From positions 22,849,236 through 22,913,235 of the forward strand of contig JAJLRJ010000002.1 in NCBI GenBank assembly GCA_024195265.1: a stretch of 64,000 bases of DNA, read 5' to 3'. Positions within the stretch are counted from its first letter, which is position 1. The number at the start of each line of letters is the position of its first letter. The notes below the pieces were generated by a model. That model was not told the origin of the DNA, ran no database searches, and saw nothing but the letters and a program-made list of their open reading frames with translations. Of this stretch, positions 25,601-38,022 are shown one piece after another. Position numbers and translations under genes: made by a program. The stretch comes from Dendrophyllia cribrosa (Eukaryota > Cnidaria > Anthozoa > Scleractinia > Dendrophylliidae).

Positions 25601-26470
25601 GCCTTCATGAAATCATATATTGAGACAAACACAAAACTGAGAATGAACGCAAAAAATGCCTTTGAAAAAGATTTCTTCAAACTGATGAACAACTCAGTAT
25701 TTGGGAAGACAATAGAGAACGTAAGGAAGCGCGTTTCCATTGAACTGGTTAAAGATGTCGAAAGAGCAGAAAAACTGATCAACAAGCCAAACTTTGCTGA
25801 TCTGCAGATTTTCGATGAATTTTTGATTGGGATAAAGATGAGAAAGACACAAGTCCGCATGAACAAACCAGTTTATGTGGGCATGTCAATCCTAGATCTC
25901 TCCAAAACCCTGATGTATAACTTTCATTATGGCTATGCAAAAGAAAAATGGAAAGATTTGAAAGTTCTTTATACAGACACAGATTCACTGGTCTATGAGA
26001 TTGGAACAGAAGATTTCTATGCGGACATTGGAGATGATGTTCTTGAATGGTTTGACACAAATGACTTTTCCAGAGATCATCCTGCAGTGATGAATGGATT
26101 GCCTATTGTGAAAGAAAACAAGAAAAAGATTGGGTTGATGAAAGATGAATGCGCTGGAAAAACCATAACAGAATTTGTTGCGCTGAGACCAAAACTTTAT
26201 GCTTTCCTGTTGAACGAAGGGAAAGAAGAAAAGAAAGCAAAAGGCGTAAAGAAATGTGTGATTAAAAACCAGCTGCGGTTTAACAACTTCATGAAATGTC
26301 TGAAAGGAGAAGGAAAAATACTCAGGACGCAAAATGTCATTCGCAGCAGAGAACATCATCTTTTTACAGAACGAATGGAGAAGATTGCACTGTCTGCCAA
26401 TGATGACAAGAGAGTGATTTTGAAAAATGGCATAGATACATTTGCGAGAGGACACTGGAGATTGAGATGA
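22658..26470 (+). CDS. POLB: Protein-primed family B DNA polymerase
   Basis: This 1270-aa polymerase would replicate the linear element by protein priming. It starts at ATG 22658 after TTTAAA. A SAP-like basic helix pair lies at 1-35 and a C2H2-like finger (FFCKRC..H..NC) near 407-430. ExoI is VVGYADFES near 460. A zinc/HNH-like patch (CWLC..VRDHCHFTGKFRGAAH) spans about 558-590. ExoII is FHNLTNYDSH near 606 and ExoIII is HDLYLKTDVLLLADV near 775. Motif A is LDANNLYGWAM near 868, motif B is KDFFKLMNNSVFGKT near 1005 and motif C is YTDTDSLVY near 1104. All key acidic residues are present and no stop interrupts it. It is the only gene of the rightmost 4 kb. Confidence 0.95.
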   Translation: MATLNALKSFARSSGLKGWSRLRRDDLVNFLIENLWTGGGKDQPKMNKAARLRIRKHKKANPLDEENKQLDVPILIPGKRKVPPKIIPKVISKQTENISDWATWLEDVNDAEIRRRSTPAVERLKRQIAALWGQRLIVEEGRSALKGFARQLIIQGDDSPTPQDFLRKVRSEVIELIRQNRQTKVKCILVSLLVKPDLSDDGVIEETPFSHSRMKRNLEGNDAGELFDQMSREMLINLENFNQRGSNWVFERVIRLELHLIRWRPLGGSSWIPLPKEVANKNAVVNMKNEDEMCFKWCMTRAMNWVAQNPERITPLLRKQAEKLDWSGISFPTTLEDIGKFEKRNNISVNVFGWDRNLFTLRATDEEKEKHVDLLLLKKEFKSHFCIVKNFSRLAGSQISRTKRKRFFCKRCINSFPSEDSLKKHKINCVEFEATNVVMPEGQTCSFRNFSKMIHVPVVGYADFESILKPMKDAGKMKQTQKIQEHLPCGFAFHLVSPFLKMEPVLQRAGSEKDSAELPKEFVRRLIEEVKTAQLKLKPKPMDPLTPEEWHVFNQTSWCWLCQGEFEREGEKMKVRDHCHFTGKFRGAAHRSCNRMFQRPKFTPVFFHNLTNYDSHLFVRGLGLLDEILEIQCIPNNEEKYISFSLKFELKREKISEGKEIIVKHEIRFLDSFKFMASSLGNLAGNLPKTDLKETARFFQGEKFDLITRKGVYPYEFMDSFEKFAEPLPEKEAFFSSLNDSGIGEEDFEHAKHVWQKWQMKNMGEFHDLYLKTDVLLLADVVENFRKLCEENYGLDPAQFYTTPGMAWNAMLKMTGVSLQLLNDVDMLLMVERGMRGGNSNAFKRYAKANNRFMKDFNEKQPSSFLVYLDANNLYGWAMSKPLPVGKFVWMDDPSKWKAFVDGEGVGCILEVDLEYPDELHDDQNDFPLAPESLKLDGVWKLTQNLKDKERMVLHGENLKLFLSLGMKLKKIWRGISFQEAAFMKSYIETNTKLRMNAKNAFEKDFFKLMNNSVFGKTIENVRKRVSIELVKDVERAEKLINKPNFADLQIFDEFLIGIKMRKTQVRMNKPVYVGMSILDLSKTLMYNFHYGYAKEKWKDLKVLYTDTDSLVYEIGTEDFYADIGDDVLEWFDTNDFSRDHPAVMNGLPIVKENKKKIGLMKDECAGKTITEFVALRPKLYAFLLNEGKEEKKAKGVKKCVIKNQLRFNNFMKCLKGEGKILRTQNVIRSREHHLFTERMEKIALSANDDKRVILKNGIDTFARGHWRLR

Positions 26471-26489
26471 TTTTTCTCCCAGTTGAAAA

Positions 26490-26894
26490 AATATTTGGTC
26501 CCCCAATATTTTTTGAGACAGTAGAAGGGATATCACGGACTCCAATGGATCCGAAGGACCCCCTTAATTCAAAGGTTTTATGTCTTATATATACTTAAAT
26601 CAAATAGTAAGAATATGTAATGATTTGACAGGAAAATGAAATGGCACTTTTACAATCAATGAAAATATGTCTCTGGTAAATTTAGACAGAAAGTTAGCAT
26701 TTGGAGATGCTGTTAAATTTTAGGAGAAAATGACAAATGAGTTTCTGAAATATTTTTATTGAGTTCTGGTGGTTTTAACATAAAGGATCAATCGAGTCAT
26801 ATAATTTACTAATGTGTATAAGTAAGCAGAAGTGTTTTACGTTAAAATTAACGGGGTCCGAGGATGCATTGGAGTCCGTGATATCCCTTCTACT
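26490..26894 (-). repeat. Right terminal inverted repeat of Polinton 1
   Basis: This is the inverted counterpart of 4293-4697 with very few differences (for example an extra TA step near 26588). The same internal palindrome is present (26520-26547 against 26867-26894). Confidence 0.9.
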
Positions 26895-26900
26895 GCCCGG
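26895..26900. repeat. Target-site duplication, right copy (GCCCGG)
   Basis: It matches 4287-4292. Confidence 0.9.
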
Positions 26901-28681
26901 CAGACATATCTCATATACAGGAGGTAAAATCGCACAAAACATTGCTGCATCAAAAGCCAAATATAAAACAGAACAAATCGGAACGTTTTCCCAATTTGAG
27001 AACAGGTGAAAAGTAAACAGTGTGGAATAACTTTAAAGGACATAAAAACAGATAGGTTTGCCAAATTTTTACTCCAATGTTTTGTTGAAAAGCTTTCATC
27101 CATAGAATCGCATTACGTAATGCTCTGCGTCGGTTATTACTCATGGCGTAGATGACTATTCATGTTTTGTCCTCTGAGTTTCACTGGTCTGATTGGTTGA
27201 CACGCGACCTCGGGATCTCTTGACTTCAAGATGGCGGCAAAATCTCCCCGTGTGTTGACTTGGGAAGAATTACAGCGTACAAGTTTTCAAGACAATACAA
27301 GGCGTTCATGGATGGATTGGACCGTTTGATAATCTGCTCGCCGCTTATTGCTGTGGAATTTTTGTTCCGGTAAGTTTTGGGTTTTATATAACTTGCCATT
27401 TGCTTAGCGATCGAGGTATCAAGTGTCGGCTACTGAATGTAGTGAATGTAGTATATTCTCACTTTTTAGACATAATTTAATTGTTTCTCCGTAAAAGCAC
27501 TCAAAACACGCGGGAATCAATACTTTAATGGGTTAAAGACGCTACGAGTTCAAACTTTGTACAGCTTTTTGTTTTACAAAAAACACAAAGAAAATACTTA
27601 TAACTTCCTATTTTAAATAAACAAAATTACATTTCCTGTGTTGCTATAGAGATAGAAATAAACTCTAAACCAGTCAGAGCAATGACTCTTTCTAATGGCA
27701 GTGTTTTCAATCGTATGGTTTTAGGACGTGATCCGCTCTGCATTTCGTCTAGGTTTCAAATCTCTAAATTAGTCGCAATCACCTGATTGAAAGGGAATAA
27801 AACGTAGTCATTGATTTCAGTACTGATCACAAAGTTTTAAAAATGAGAAGTATATTTGCACTTACAGTCCCATACATTATTATGCACATATACAAAAGAT
27901 ATAAATCATTAATGTCTGTACACAAAACAAATTAATATCAATAGCGCATTGCGAATTCCATGTATTACCAACCGTGAATATCAAGCGAGTTTTTATTCGT
28001 AGCCTGTCTCTACCCCTGCTCCGGATTGTGGGGAGCAAGGGAAAGTACTACGATAAGTGCTTGCGAGTGATAAGAGAGCGTTCCCGCGTTTCCCCTGTCC
28101 CTTTCGACGCTCCACACTCCAACTTCGACTCCCACAGTATGGATCGAGCTTACATTACTTCTCAAAACCATTAAATCTTTTCCCTACCAAGAGCGTCTAA
28201 ATTCATAAAATTAATGAAAAATACACAATTTCATTTTGTTAAAAGTTGTCAGAAAACAAGCAGTACCACTATGAAAAGGAAAGCACTGCCGAAGTGCTCT
28301 CACTTCAATGGCCACATGCACGGCAATATTTCATCTAAAAACTCATTTATTTAGTTACTAACCATGAACTACAGGCAGTCAATTTATGAGTTTATAAATG
28401 TTCAGCGTGCCCAAGTACGAACAAAATATAATTTCGAAAGAAAAGATTAGTCGTAGTAGATTTCAAAACTTCGCTTAAAAGTGGCTCGCAATGGTTTCAG
28501 CATTTTTAATTTTTTATACTTTGATGGATCAATACTACAATCCTCTAATAGGTAGGCCGTCAGTCGAAGTCGACCATGGGTGATGCGCCCTAGTTGTCGG
28601 TCTCGCTGCGGCTGGAGCAGCGTCGGGTGTGGCTGATGAGGCCAATGCGGGAATGGCGGCAGTCCCTGTCGCAGTGGCCAC

Positions 28682-28860
28682 ATCCAGGGGCGGATCCAGG
28701 AAATCTATAAAGAGGGGGCCGGAATAATTTTTATAGTGACAATATGGGCGCGCCAGCGCCCATCGGGAGCGCCGAAGACGTGACAATCTAGGGGGGTTCG
28801 GGGGCATGCTCCCCCGAAAAATTTTGATAATTGGAGTACTCGGAGATGCAATCTGGTGCA
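28682..28860. repeat. Dispersed DNA-transposon-like repeat
   Basis: CCAGGGGCGGATCCAGG opens a G-rich stretch that ends in GGGGGCATGCTCCCCCGAAAAAT, a hairpin. The CAGGGGCGGATCCAG type of end is widespread among hAT-like repeats. No second terminus or duplication was identified. Mirrored at 36057-36235. Confidence 0.35.
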
Positions 28861-30155
28861 TTCTGGACGCCTAAATTTAGCAATTGCTTGGATTCCATAT
28901 TGAACAAGAAATGCTGAAATATTTAATAAAATACAGGTGTGGTTGTCAAAGAAGTAGAGTAAACACTTTTGATGAATGACATGACCTTTTCCAACTTAAC
29001 AATAATATTAAATCAAACATGAGCCGCAGCAATCGCGGCGAGAGCGCAACCTCGCGCCAAAGCAGCAACATTTCCCCCCGGAAAATTGATGCTATACTGC
29101 ATGCATTTTGGGAACATTTGTGACCAAAATTGAAGGCTTCGGATGACAGATTTTAAGAAAATTTTTCCAAAAAAAAATTAAACAAACGAAATATCCCGTG
29201 GAAATGACTTTAAGAAGAGTCACTGCATGGGGTTAATTAATGTCATCCTTCTCTGGTTACGCTTGGCATAGTCGTCAACAATTGCACCATAATCTAAAGC
29301 TACGTCTTTGTGAACAAAGAGCAGCAACAGTGCGTTGAGGCGGTCTTCTCCCATGGTGCTTCTGTAAACATTCTTGAAACTTGTTTATAAAGGCGGGTTG
29401 ATTCGAACAACGATTGATAATGTTCATATTGATAATAAAGGAAATATATCTCAGGCAATAAAGCAAAAGCTGCAAAATACCATCTGACAGACGTTGCTAA
29501 CTAAAATATTACAAAAATAGTAATAATTCCAGGTGTATGGTCTCTGGCTGGTTGGCGGAGTTTTGCTCCTTTCTGCGGTTTCTTCTCTCCTCAGCTTCGC
29601 TATGGATCCTGTCCTCCCCAGGTATTAAACAAATGCCTAGTCTTTGGCGAACAAGTTATGAACTCTTTTATGATGTAACAGGCTACCAAAGTAACAATAT
29701 AACCTGGTCAAGGCACACTTAATTATAGCTTTTAGTGCTTATAACTTAAAAACGGGTTCGGCGATCCCCATTTTTTATAGAATTGTAATAACCATGTACA
29801 ACTTTTTACAGAGTTTAAAAAATTATTGGAAGGGGGTTCAGAGCTACCTTAAAATTTCAAAATTTTAATTGATCCATCAAAGTGGAAGTACTAGAATTTA
29901 CTAGAAACTGCCGGTGAGCAACCTTAATAATAAACGTTGGATACGGAATGAGCTGTTGTTTTTTTAGTACTGAAAATAGTTTTTTCTTTCCTCCAGGGAA
30001 CGAAAATAATTGAATTCTGCATGATATGAAATTTGAGTGAAATTTGAGTGAAATTTGGAGTAAAATTAAAGAAAACTTTAGTCTTGTAAACAAGTTATAG
30101 TTCATAATCAAATATTCAGATCCAACCGAGGCTTCTCAATGGGCACTGCTGGAAT

Positions 30156-30306
30156 TAGCCTCTCTATCAAAGCGAGGCTAGGTGCGAAACCTTTCATATG
30201 AAAATGAGTTTTCATTCACATGCAAATAAAACTTATTTGCATGTGAATGAATACTCATTTTCATAAGAAAGGTTTCGCACCTAGCCTCGCTTTGATAGAG
30301 AGGCTA
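30156..30306. mobile_element. Palindromic MITE-like element
   Basis: A 151-bp near-perfect palindrome opens TAGCCTCTCTATCAAAGCG and closes with its complement. The centre is TTTGCATGTGAATGA flanked by its inverse. It has no coding capacity. The mirror copy in the right arm is at 34611-34761. Confidence 0.8.
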
Positions 30307-31865
30307 AAGGTAACTCGGAAATGGCCTATTGACTGACTCATAAATAGCCTTCAGGAACTAAGGGGCTAATGCAGCGTTTAGGGGCCGAAGCAGATCTGTA
30401 GAATTTACGTACTTTGCATTTACTGCGCGTTTGCCTAAAGATATGCAAAATTTCTATGAAAACATTGGCTTTGACATGCAAACATTTGTTTTTATAGCAG
30501 GTGAAACTGATAAACAGAATTCTAATTCAGTACTAATCCCACGTACGATTCATCACGAGCCAGCAGTAGTCATTCAATGACAACGCATCTACATAAAGTG
30601 CCGCCGGCTAAATACCGCCACCAGTAAGCTTATTAAAACGATGCTGGTAAGGCACAAGGACAATTTCATATCTTTTTCGTAATCTTACATTCGTTAATCG
30701 GAACCTCTTACCGCTTTTCAAAAGTGAAATAACAAACAGAACAAAAGAAAGAACTCCGTCAACTTTGGTTGGTAAGTTGTGAAAATACGATATGCGTGGT
30801 CGGTTTCTTAAACGACCCATTTGCCTAAGTATAATATATATCATATTATATATTCGCCAAATAAAATTATTTAATGTTAGTTAAAACCTTTCTTTTGCAA
30901 TTCACTTTAAGAGCGTTTTATGGTATGTGTTCATTATGACTTCTTTTATGCCGATTATATATTTTCAAACTGCAAATTTGTTTCACATTATGTGTTTCGC
31001 AATTTTTCCTATCATCAGTAGAATTTTCTTAACATGCAAAAAGACGCTAACTAATGACTACACGGAGAATAAATTCCATTTTGCTTTCAAAGAAACTTCA
31101 CGATGCAGACAGAACTAAACGTATATTACTCGATTTTACAACTGAAACAATTGTTCCTGAACGATTTCCTGTAAAAAGATTGCAAACAAACAAAGGTAAA
31201 TGAAGTGGATTGTTTTCTATTTTTCATAGAAATTATAAGTTGGAAACAGGACTTAAAGAGACACTTTCATAAATAAAGAAAAAAAATGAACGCAAGGAAT
31301 TTTAACAGATAGTCTCTTTAAAAGAAGGATAAAGGAAAGACTGACTGAGCAGTTCCCGAGAGTCCGGCGGCCCTCTATGCCTTGTCGGTACCTTCAAACA
31401 CCTTAAGAAATAAATTAGCATATAACGTTACGTTTATTTTAAAGTGAAAACAAAATAAGATGTCGCCAGACTTTTTTTCATCGCCAGGCGCGAGTAGAGT
31501 GAAGAAATATCTAAGTTAATTATATTATATTTTTGTACCGGTTAATACACACACTTTCATGGTATGTTCTTATTTCATTTTATTTTAATTATCTGTGTTG
31601 ATTGATGCGCTCATTTCAGTTCTTTCTTGTCCATCGCTGTAAATACATTGAAAATTTGAAAATTTGCATACAAGTGAACATCATACGTACCTCAGTCATC
31701 ATGTTCACCTGTATAGTGCTCTACCATAAATAGATGCTTCAGTATATATAGAGATTAACTGATGGGTGGATCGACATCATGTTGCTCTACGAAACACATT
31801 TATATATATATATATACTGATATATATACTGATATATATACTGCTTTTCAAAAACATAGCTATTT

Positions 31866-31902
<37 letters not shown>

Positions 31903-32344
31903 CCTTTTGTATTCCCATCAAATAGGTGACGTTTTTGATGGGAATACAAAAGGTATATATATATATTTTTTTCTCAAATAGCTATGTTTTTGAAAAGCAG
32001 TATATATATATATATAATATATATAATATATAATATATATAATATATATATATATATTATATATATATATAAATATACAATTATATATATAAAAGCAGGA
32101 TAAATATGGTACACCAAACGAATGACTCCCAGTAGAAGGATCCACATAGGATACAGTGCTTCTATGTGAATTTGTAGATAAGCCGTGTACGAAGATGTGA
32201 CATAGAAACAAACTTCTAACTGTTCCGGCTGTTTAATTCAGTCGACGTTTCGGCCTTCGGCCTTCTTCAGGTGGAACTATTTACAGATAAAAATTTAAAA
32301 TTTAAAAAAGGATTTTTAGCTTTTTAAATTTTTATCTGTAAATA

Positions 32345-32400
32345 GTTCCACCTGAAGAAGGCCGAAGGCCGAAACGTCGACTGAATTAAACAGCCGGAAC
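32345..32400 (+). ncRNA. Candidate hammerhead ribozyme motif (Penelope type)
   Basis: The core CUGAAGA-A, helix GGCC-GAA-GGCC and GAAA are followed by CGUC, and outer strands GUUCC and GGAAC pair as a first helix. Short ACGU in place of a third helix is characteristic of Penelope-associated hammerheads. An inverted copy lies at 32222-32277 and mirrored copies in the right arm. Confidence 0.5.
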
Positions 32401-32458
32401 AGTTAGAAGTTTGTTTTTTATGTCACATCTTCGTACACTTATCTACAATTATATATAT

Positions 32459-33012
32459 ATATATATATATTGTAGATAAGTGTACGAAGATGTGACATAA
32501 AAAACAAACTTCTAACTGTTCCGGCTGTTTAATTCAGTCGACGTTTCGGCCTTCGGCCTTCTTCAGGTGGAACTATTTACAGATAAAAATTTAAAAAGCT
32601 AAAAATCCTTTTTTAAATTTTAAATTTTTATCTGTAAATAGTTCCACTGAAGAAGGCCGAAGGCCGAAACGTCGACTGAATTAAACAGCCGGAACAGTTA
32701 GAAGTTTGTTTCTATGTCACATCTTCGTACACGGCTTATCTACAAATTCACATAGAAGCACTGTATCCTATGTGGATCCTTCTACTGGGAGTCATTCGTT
32801 TGGTGTACCATATTTATCCTGCTTTTATATATATAATTGTATATTTATATATATATATAATAATATATATATATTATATATATTATATATTTATATATTA
32901 TATATATATATATACTGCTTTTCAAAAACATAGCTATTTGAGAAAAAAATATATATATATACCTTTTGTATTCCCATCAAAAACGTCACCTATTTGATGG
33001 GAATACAAAAGG

Positions 33013-33051
<39 letters not shown>

Positions 33052-36000
33052 AAATAGCTATGTTTTTGAAAAGCAGTATATATATCAGTATATATATCAG
33101 TATATATATATATATAAATGTGTTTCGTAGAGCAACATGATGTCGATCCACCCATCAGTTAATCTCTATATATACTGAAGCATCTATTTATGGTAGAGCA
33201 CTATACAGGTGAACATGATGACTGAGGTACGTATGATGTTCACTTGTATGCAAATTTTCAAATTTTCAATGTATTTACAGCGATGGACAAGAAAGAACTG
33301 AAATGAGCGCATCAATCAACACAGATAATTAAAATAAAATGAAATAAGAACATACCATGAAAGTGTGTGTATTAACCGGTACAAAAATATAATATAATTA
33401 ACTTAGATATTTCTTCACTCTACTCGCGCCTGGCGATGAAAAAAAGTCTGGCGACATCTTATTTTGTTTTCACTTTAAAATAAACGTAACGTTATATGCT
33501 AATTTATTTCTTAAGGTGTTTGAAGGTACCGACAAGGCATAGAGGGCCGCCGGACTCTCGGGAACTGCTCAGTCAGTCTTTCCTTTATCCTTCTTTTAAA
33601 GAGACTATCTGTTAAAATTCCTTGCGTTCATTTTTTTTCTTTATTTATGAAAGTGTCTCTTTAAGTCCTGTTTCCAACTTATAATTTCTATGAAAAATAG
33701 AAAACAATCCACTTCATTTACCTTTGTTTGTTTGCAATCTTTTTACAGGAAATCGTTCAGGAACAATTGTTTCAGTTGTAAAATCGAGTAATATACGTTT
33801 AGTTCTGTCTGCATCGTGAAGTTTCTTTGAAAGCAAAATGGAATTTATTCTCCGTGTAGTCATTAGTTAGCGTCTTTTTGCATGTTAAGAAAATTCTACT
33901 GATGATAGGAAAAATTGCGAAACACATAATGTGAAACAAATTTGCAGTTTGAAAATATATAATCGGCATAAAAGAAGTCATAATGAACACATACCATAAA
34001 ACGCTCTTAAAGTGAATTGCAAAAGAAAGGTTTTAACTAACATTAAATAATTTTATTTGGCGAATATATAATATGATATATATTATACTTAGGCAAATGG
34101 GTCGTTTAAGAAACCGACCACGCATATCGTATTTTCACAACTTACCAACCAAAGTTGACGGAGTTCTTTCTTTTGTTCTGTTTGTTATTTCACTTTTGAA
34201 AAGCGGTAAGAGGTTCCGATTAACGAATGTAAGATTACGAAAAAGATATGAAATTGTCCTTGTGCCTTACCAGCATCGTTTTAATAAGCTTACTGGTGGC
34301 GGTATTTAGCCGGCGGCACTTTATGTAGATGCGTTGTCATTGAATGACTACTGCTGGCTCGTGATGAATCGTACGTGGGATTAGTACTGAATTAGAATTC
34401 TGTTTATCAGTTTCACCTGCTATAAAAACAAATGTTTGCATGTCAAAGCCAATGTTTTCATAGAAATTTTGCATATCTTTAGGCAAACGCGCAGTAAATG
34501 CAAAGTACGTAAATTCTACAGATCTGCTTCGGCCCCTAAACGCTGCATTAGCCCCTTAGTTCCTGAAGGCTATTTATGAGTCAGTCAATAGGCCATTTCC
34601 GAGTTACCTTTAGCCTCTCTATCAAAGCGAGGCTAGGTGCGAAACCTTTCTTATGAAAATGAGTATTCATTCACATGCAAATAAGTTTTATTTGCATGTG
34701 AATGAAAACTCATTTTCATATGAAAGGTTTCGCACCTAGCCTCGCTTTGATAGAGAGGCTAATTCCAGCAGTGCCCATTGAGAAGCCTCGGTTGGATCTG
34801 AATATTTGATTATGAACTATAACTTGTTTACAAGACTAAAGTTTTCTTTAATTTTACTCCAAATTTCACTCAAATTTCACTCAAATTTCATATCATGCAG
34901 AATTCAATTATTTTCGTTCCCTGGAGGAAAGAAAAAACTATTTTCAGTACTAAAAAAACAACAGCTCATTCCGTATCCAACGTTTATTATTAAGGTTGCT
35001 CACCGGCAGTTTCTAGTAAATTCTAGTACTTCCACTTTGATGGATCAATTAAAATTTTGAAATTTTAAGGTAGCTCTGAACCCCCTTCCAATAATTTTTT
35101 AAACTCTGTAAAAAGTTGTACATGGTTATTACAATTCTATAAAAAATGGGGATCGCCGAACCCGTTTTTAAGTTATAAGCACTAAAAGCTATAATTAAGT
35201 GTGCCTTGACCAGGTTATATTGTTACTTTGGTAGCCTGTTACATCATAAAAGAGTTCATAACTTGTTCGCCAAAGACTAGGCATTTGTTTAATACCTGGG
35301 GAGGACAGGATCCATAGCGAAGCTGAGGAGAGAAGAAACCGCAGAAAGGAGCAAAACTCCGCCAACCAGCCAGAGACCATACACCTGGAATTATTACTAT
35401 TTTTGTAATATTTTAGTTAGCAACGTCTGTCAGATGGTATTTTGCAGCTTTTGCTTTATTGCCTGAGATATATTTCCTTTATTATCAATATGAACATTAT
35501 CAATCGTTGTTCGAATCAACCCGCCTTTATAAACAAGTTTCAAGAATGTTTACAGAAGCACCATGGGAGAAGACCGCCTCAACGCACTGTTGCTGCTCTT
35601 TGTTCACAAAGACGTAGCTTTAGATTATGGTGCAATTGTTGACGACTATGCCAAGCGTAACCAGAGAAGGATGACATTAATTAACCCCATGCAGTGACTC
35701 TTCTTAAAGTCATTTCCACGGGATATTTCGTTTGTTTAATTTTTTTTTGGAAAAATTTTCTTAAAATCTGTCATCCGAAGCCTTCAATTTTGGTCACAAA
35801 TGTTCCCAAAATGCATGCAGTATAGCATCAATTTTCCGGGGGGAAATGTTGCTGCTTTGGCGCGAGGTTGCGCTCTCGCCGCGATTGCTGCGGCTCATGT
35901 TTGATTTAATATTATTGTTAAGTTGGAAAAGGTCATGTCATTCATCAAAAGTGTTTACTCTACTTCTTTGACAACCACACCTGTATTTTATTAAATATTT

Positions 36001-38016
36001 CAGCATTTCTTGTTCAATATGGAATCCAAGCAATTGCTAAATTTAGGCGTCCAGAATGCACCAGATTGCATCTCCGAGTACTCCAATTATCAAAATTTTT
36101 CGGGGGAGCATGCCCCCGAACCCCCCTAGATTGTCACGTCTTCGGCGCTCCCGATGGGCGCTGGCGCGCCCATATTGTCACTATAAAAATTATTCCGGCC
36201 CCCTCTTTATAGATTTCCTGGATCCGCCCCTGGATGTGGCCACTGCGACAGGGACTGCCGCCATTCCCGCATTGGCCTCATCAGCCACACCCGACGCTGC
36301 TCCAGCCGCAGCGAGACCGACAACTAGGGCGCATCACCCATGGTCGACTTCGACTGACGGCCTACCTATTAGAGGATTGTAGTATTGATCCATCAAAGTA
36401 TAAAAAATTAAAAATGCTGAAACCATTGCGAGCCACTTTTAAGCGAAGTTTTGAAATCTACTACGACTAATCTTTTCTTTCGAAATTATATTTTGTTCGT
36501 ACTTGGGCACGCTGAACATTTATAAACTCATAAATTGACTGCCTGTAGTTCATGGTTAGTAACTAAATAAATGAGTTTTTAGATGAAATATTGCCGTGCA
36601 TGTGGCCATTGAAGTGAGAGCACTTCGGCAGTGCTTTCCTTTTCATAGTGGTACTGCTTGTTTTCTGACAACTTTTAACAAAATGAAATTGTGTATTTTT
36701 CATTAATTTTATGAATTTAGACGCTCTTGGTAGGGAAAAGATTTAATGGTTTTGAGAAGTAATGTAAGCTCGATCCATACTGTGGGAGTCGAAGTTGGAG
36801 TGTGGAGCGTCGAAAGGGACAGGGGAAACGCGGGAACGCTCTCTTATCACTCGCAAGCACTTATCGTAGTACTTTCCCTTGCTCCCCACAATCCGGAGCA
36901 GGGGTAGAGACAGGCTACGAATAAAAACTCGCTTGATATTCACGGTTGGTAATACATGGAATTCGCAATGCGCTATTGATATTAATTTGTTTTGTGTACA
37001 GACATTAATGATTTATATCTTTTGTATATGTGCATAATAATGTATGGGACTGTAAGTGCAAATATACTTCTCATTTTTAAAACTTTGTGATCAGTACTGA
37101 AATCAATGACTACGTTTTATTCCCTTTCAATCAGGTGATTGCGACTAATTTAGAGATTTGAAACCTAGACGAAATGCAGAGCGGATCACGTCCTAAAACC
37201 ATACGATTGAAAACACTGCCATTAGAAAGAGTCATTGCTCTGACTGGTTTAGAGTTTATTTCTATCTCTATAGCAACACAGGAAATGTAATTTTGTTTAT
37301 TTAAAATAGGAAGTTATAAGTATTTTCTTTGTGTTTTTTGTAAAACAAAAAGCTGTACAAAGTTTGAACTCGTAGCGTCTTTAACCCATTAAAGTATTGA
37401 TTCCCGCGTGTTTTGAGTGCTTTTACGGAGAAACAATTAAATTATGTCTAAAAAGTGAGAATATACTACATTCACTACATTCAGTAGCCGACACTTGATA
37501 CCTCGATCGCTAAGCAAATGGCAAGTTATATAAAACCCAAAACTTACCGGAACAAAAATTCCACAGCAATAAGCGGCGAGCAGATTATCAAACGGTCCAA
37601 TCCATCCATGAACGCCTTGTATTGTCTTGAAAACTTGTACGCTGTAATTCTTCCCAAGTCAACACACGGGGAGATTTTGCCGCCATCTTGAAGTCAAGAG
37701 ATCCCGAGGTCGCGTGTCAACCAATCAGACCAGTGAAACTCAGAGGACAAAACATGAATAGTCATCTACGCCATGAGTAATAACCGACGCAGAGCATTAC
37801 GTAATGCGATTCTATGGATGAAAGCTTTTCAACAAAACATTGGAGTAAAAATTTGGCAAACCTATCTGTTTTTATGTCCTTTAAAGTTATTCCACACTGT
37901 TTACTTTTCACCTGTTCTCAAATTGGGAAAACGTTCCGATTTGTTCTGTTTTATATTTGGCTTTTGATGCAGCAATGTTTTGTGCGATTTTACCTCCTGT
38001 ATATGAGATATGTCTG
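32459..38016. other. Host DNA, right palindrome arm
   Basis: This is the reverse complement of 26901-32458 and adds no new content. The MITE (34611-34761), transposon-like end and YY1-like string recur in mirror positions. Confidence 0.9.
32518..32573 (-). ncRNA. Candidate hammerhead motif, mirrored copy
   Basis: Same core and helices as 32345-32400, on the opposite strand. Its neighbour at 32641-32696 has lost one C before CUGAAGA. Confidence 0.45.
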
Positions 38017-38022
38017 CCGGGC

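Larger units (their letters stand above)
4293..26894. mobile_element. Polinton/Maverick element 1, complete with both ends
   Basis: A 22.6-kb element bounded by 405-bp inverted repeats beginning AGTAGAAGGG and ending CCCTTCTACT, inside a GCCCGG duplication. It has the hallmark Polinton set: integrase with chromodomain, protein-primed DNA polymerase B, packaging ATPase, adenain-like protease, double-jelly-roll capsid and penton-like protein. It adds a PLA2 protein and a phage-type fibre. Integrase, PLA2 and capsid each carry one in-frame stop and the Glu/Thr-repeat gene holds an insertion, so this copy is probably not autonomous. Size and gene content fit the 15-25 kb usual for the group. Gene order in the virion block matches element 2. 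Confidence 0.95.
26901..32458. other. Host DNA, left palindrome arm
   Basis: No gene is recognised. There is a CAAGATGGCGGC string (27227-27238, YY1-like) followed by a 32-codon frame and a GTAAGT at 27372, which could be a gene start or first exon. There is also a CAGGGGCGGATCCAGG repeat end near 28684, a palindromic MITE at 30156 and nested A+T palindromes from 31740. The same content is mirrored at 32459-38016. Confidence 0.5.
31740..33177. repeat. Cluster of nested palindromes in (TA)n at the tip
   Basis: Beside the main centre (32459) there are local palindrome centres near 31927, 32311, 32606 and 32990. The outer pair carries ACTGCTTTTCAAAAACATAG and CCTTTTGTATTCCCATCAAA arms; the inner pair carries the hammerhead-like arms. 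All are separated by TA runs. Confidence 0.85.

Noticed and set aside
26490..26894. Independent MITE flanking the Polinton
   Set aside because: The 6-bp duplication lies outside these segments, they are mirror images at both ends, and the AG...CT termini mark them as the Polinton's own terminal repeats.
28447..28861. Ala/Pro-rich 78- and 108-codon frames in the host arm
   Set aside because: They cross a dispersed transposon-like repeat and have no conserved features.
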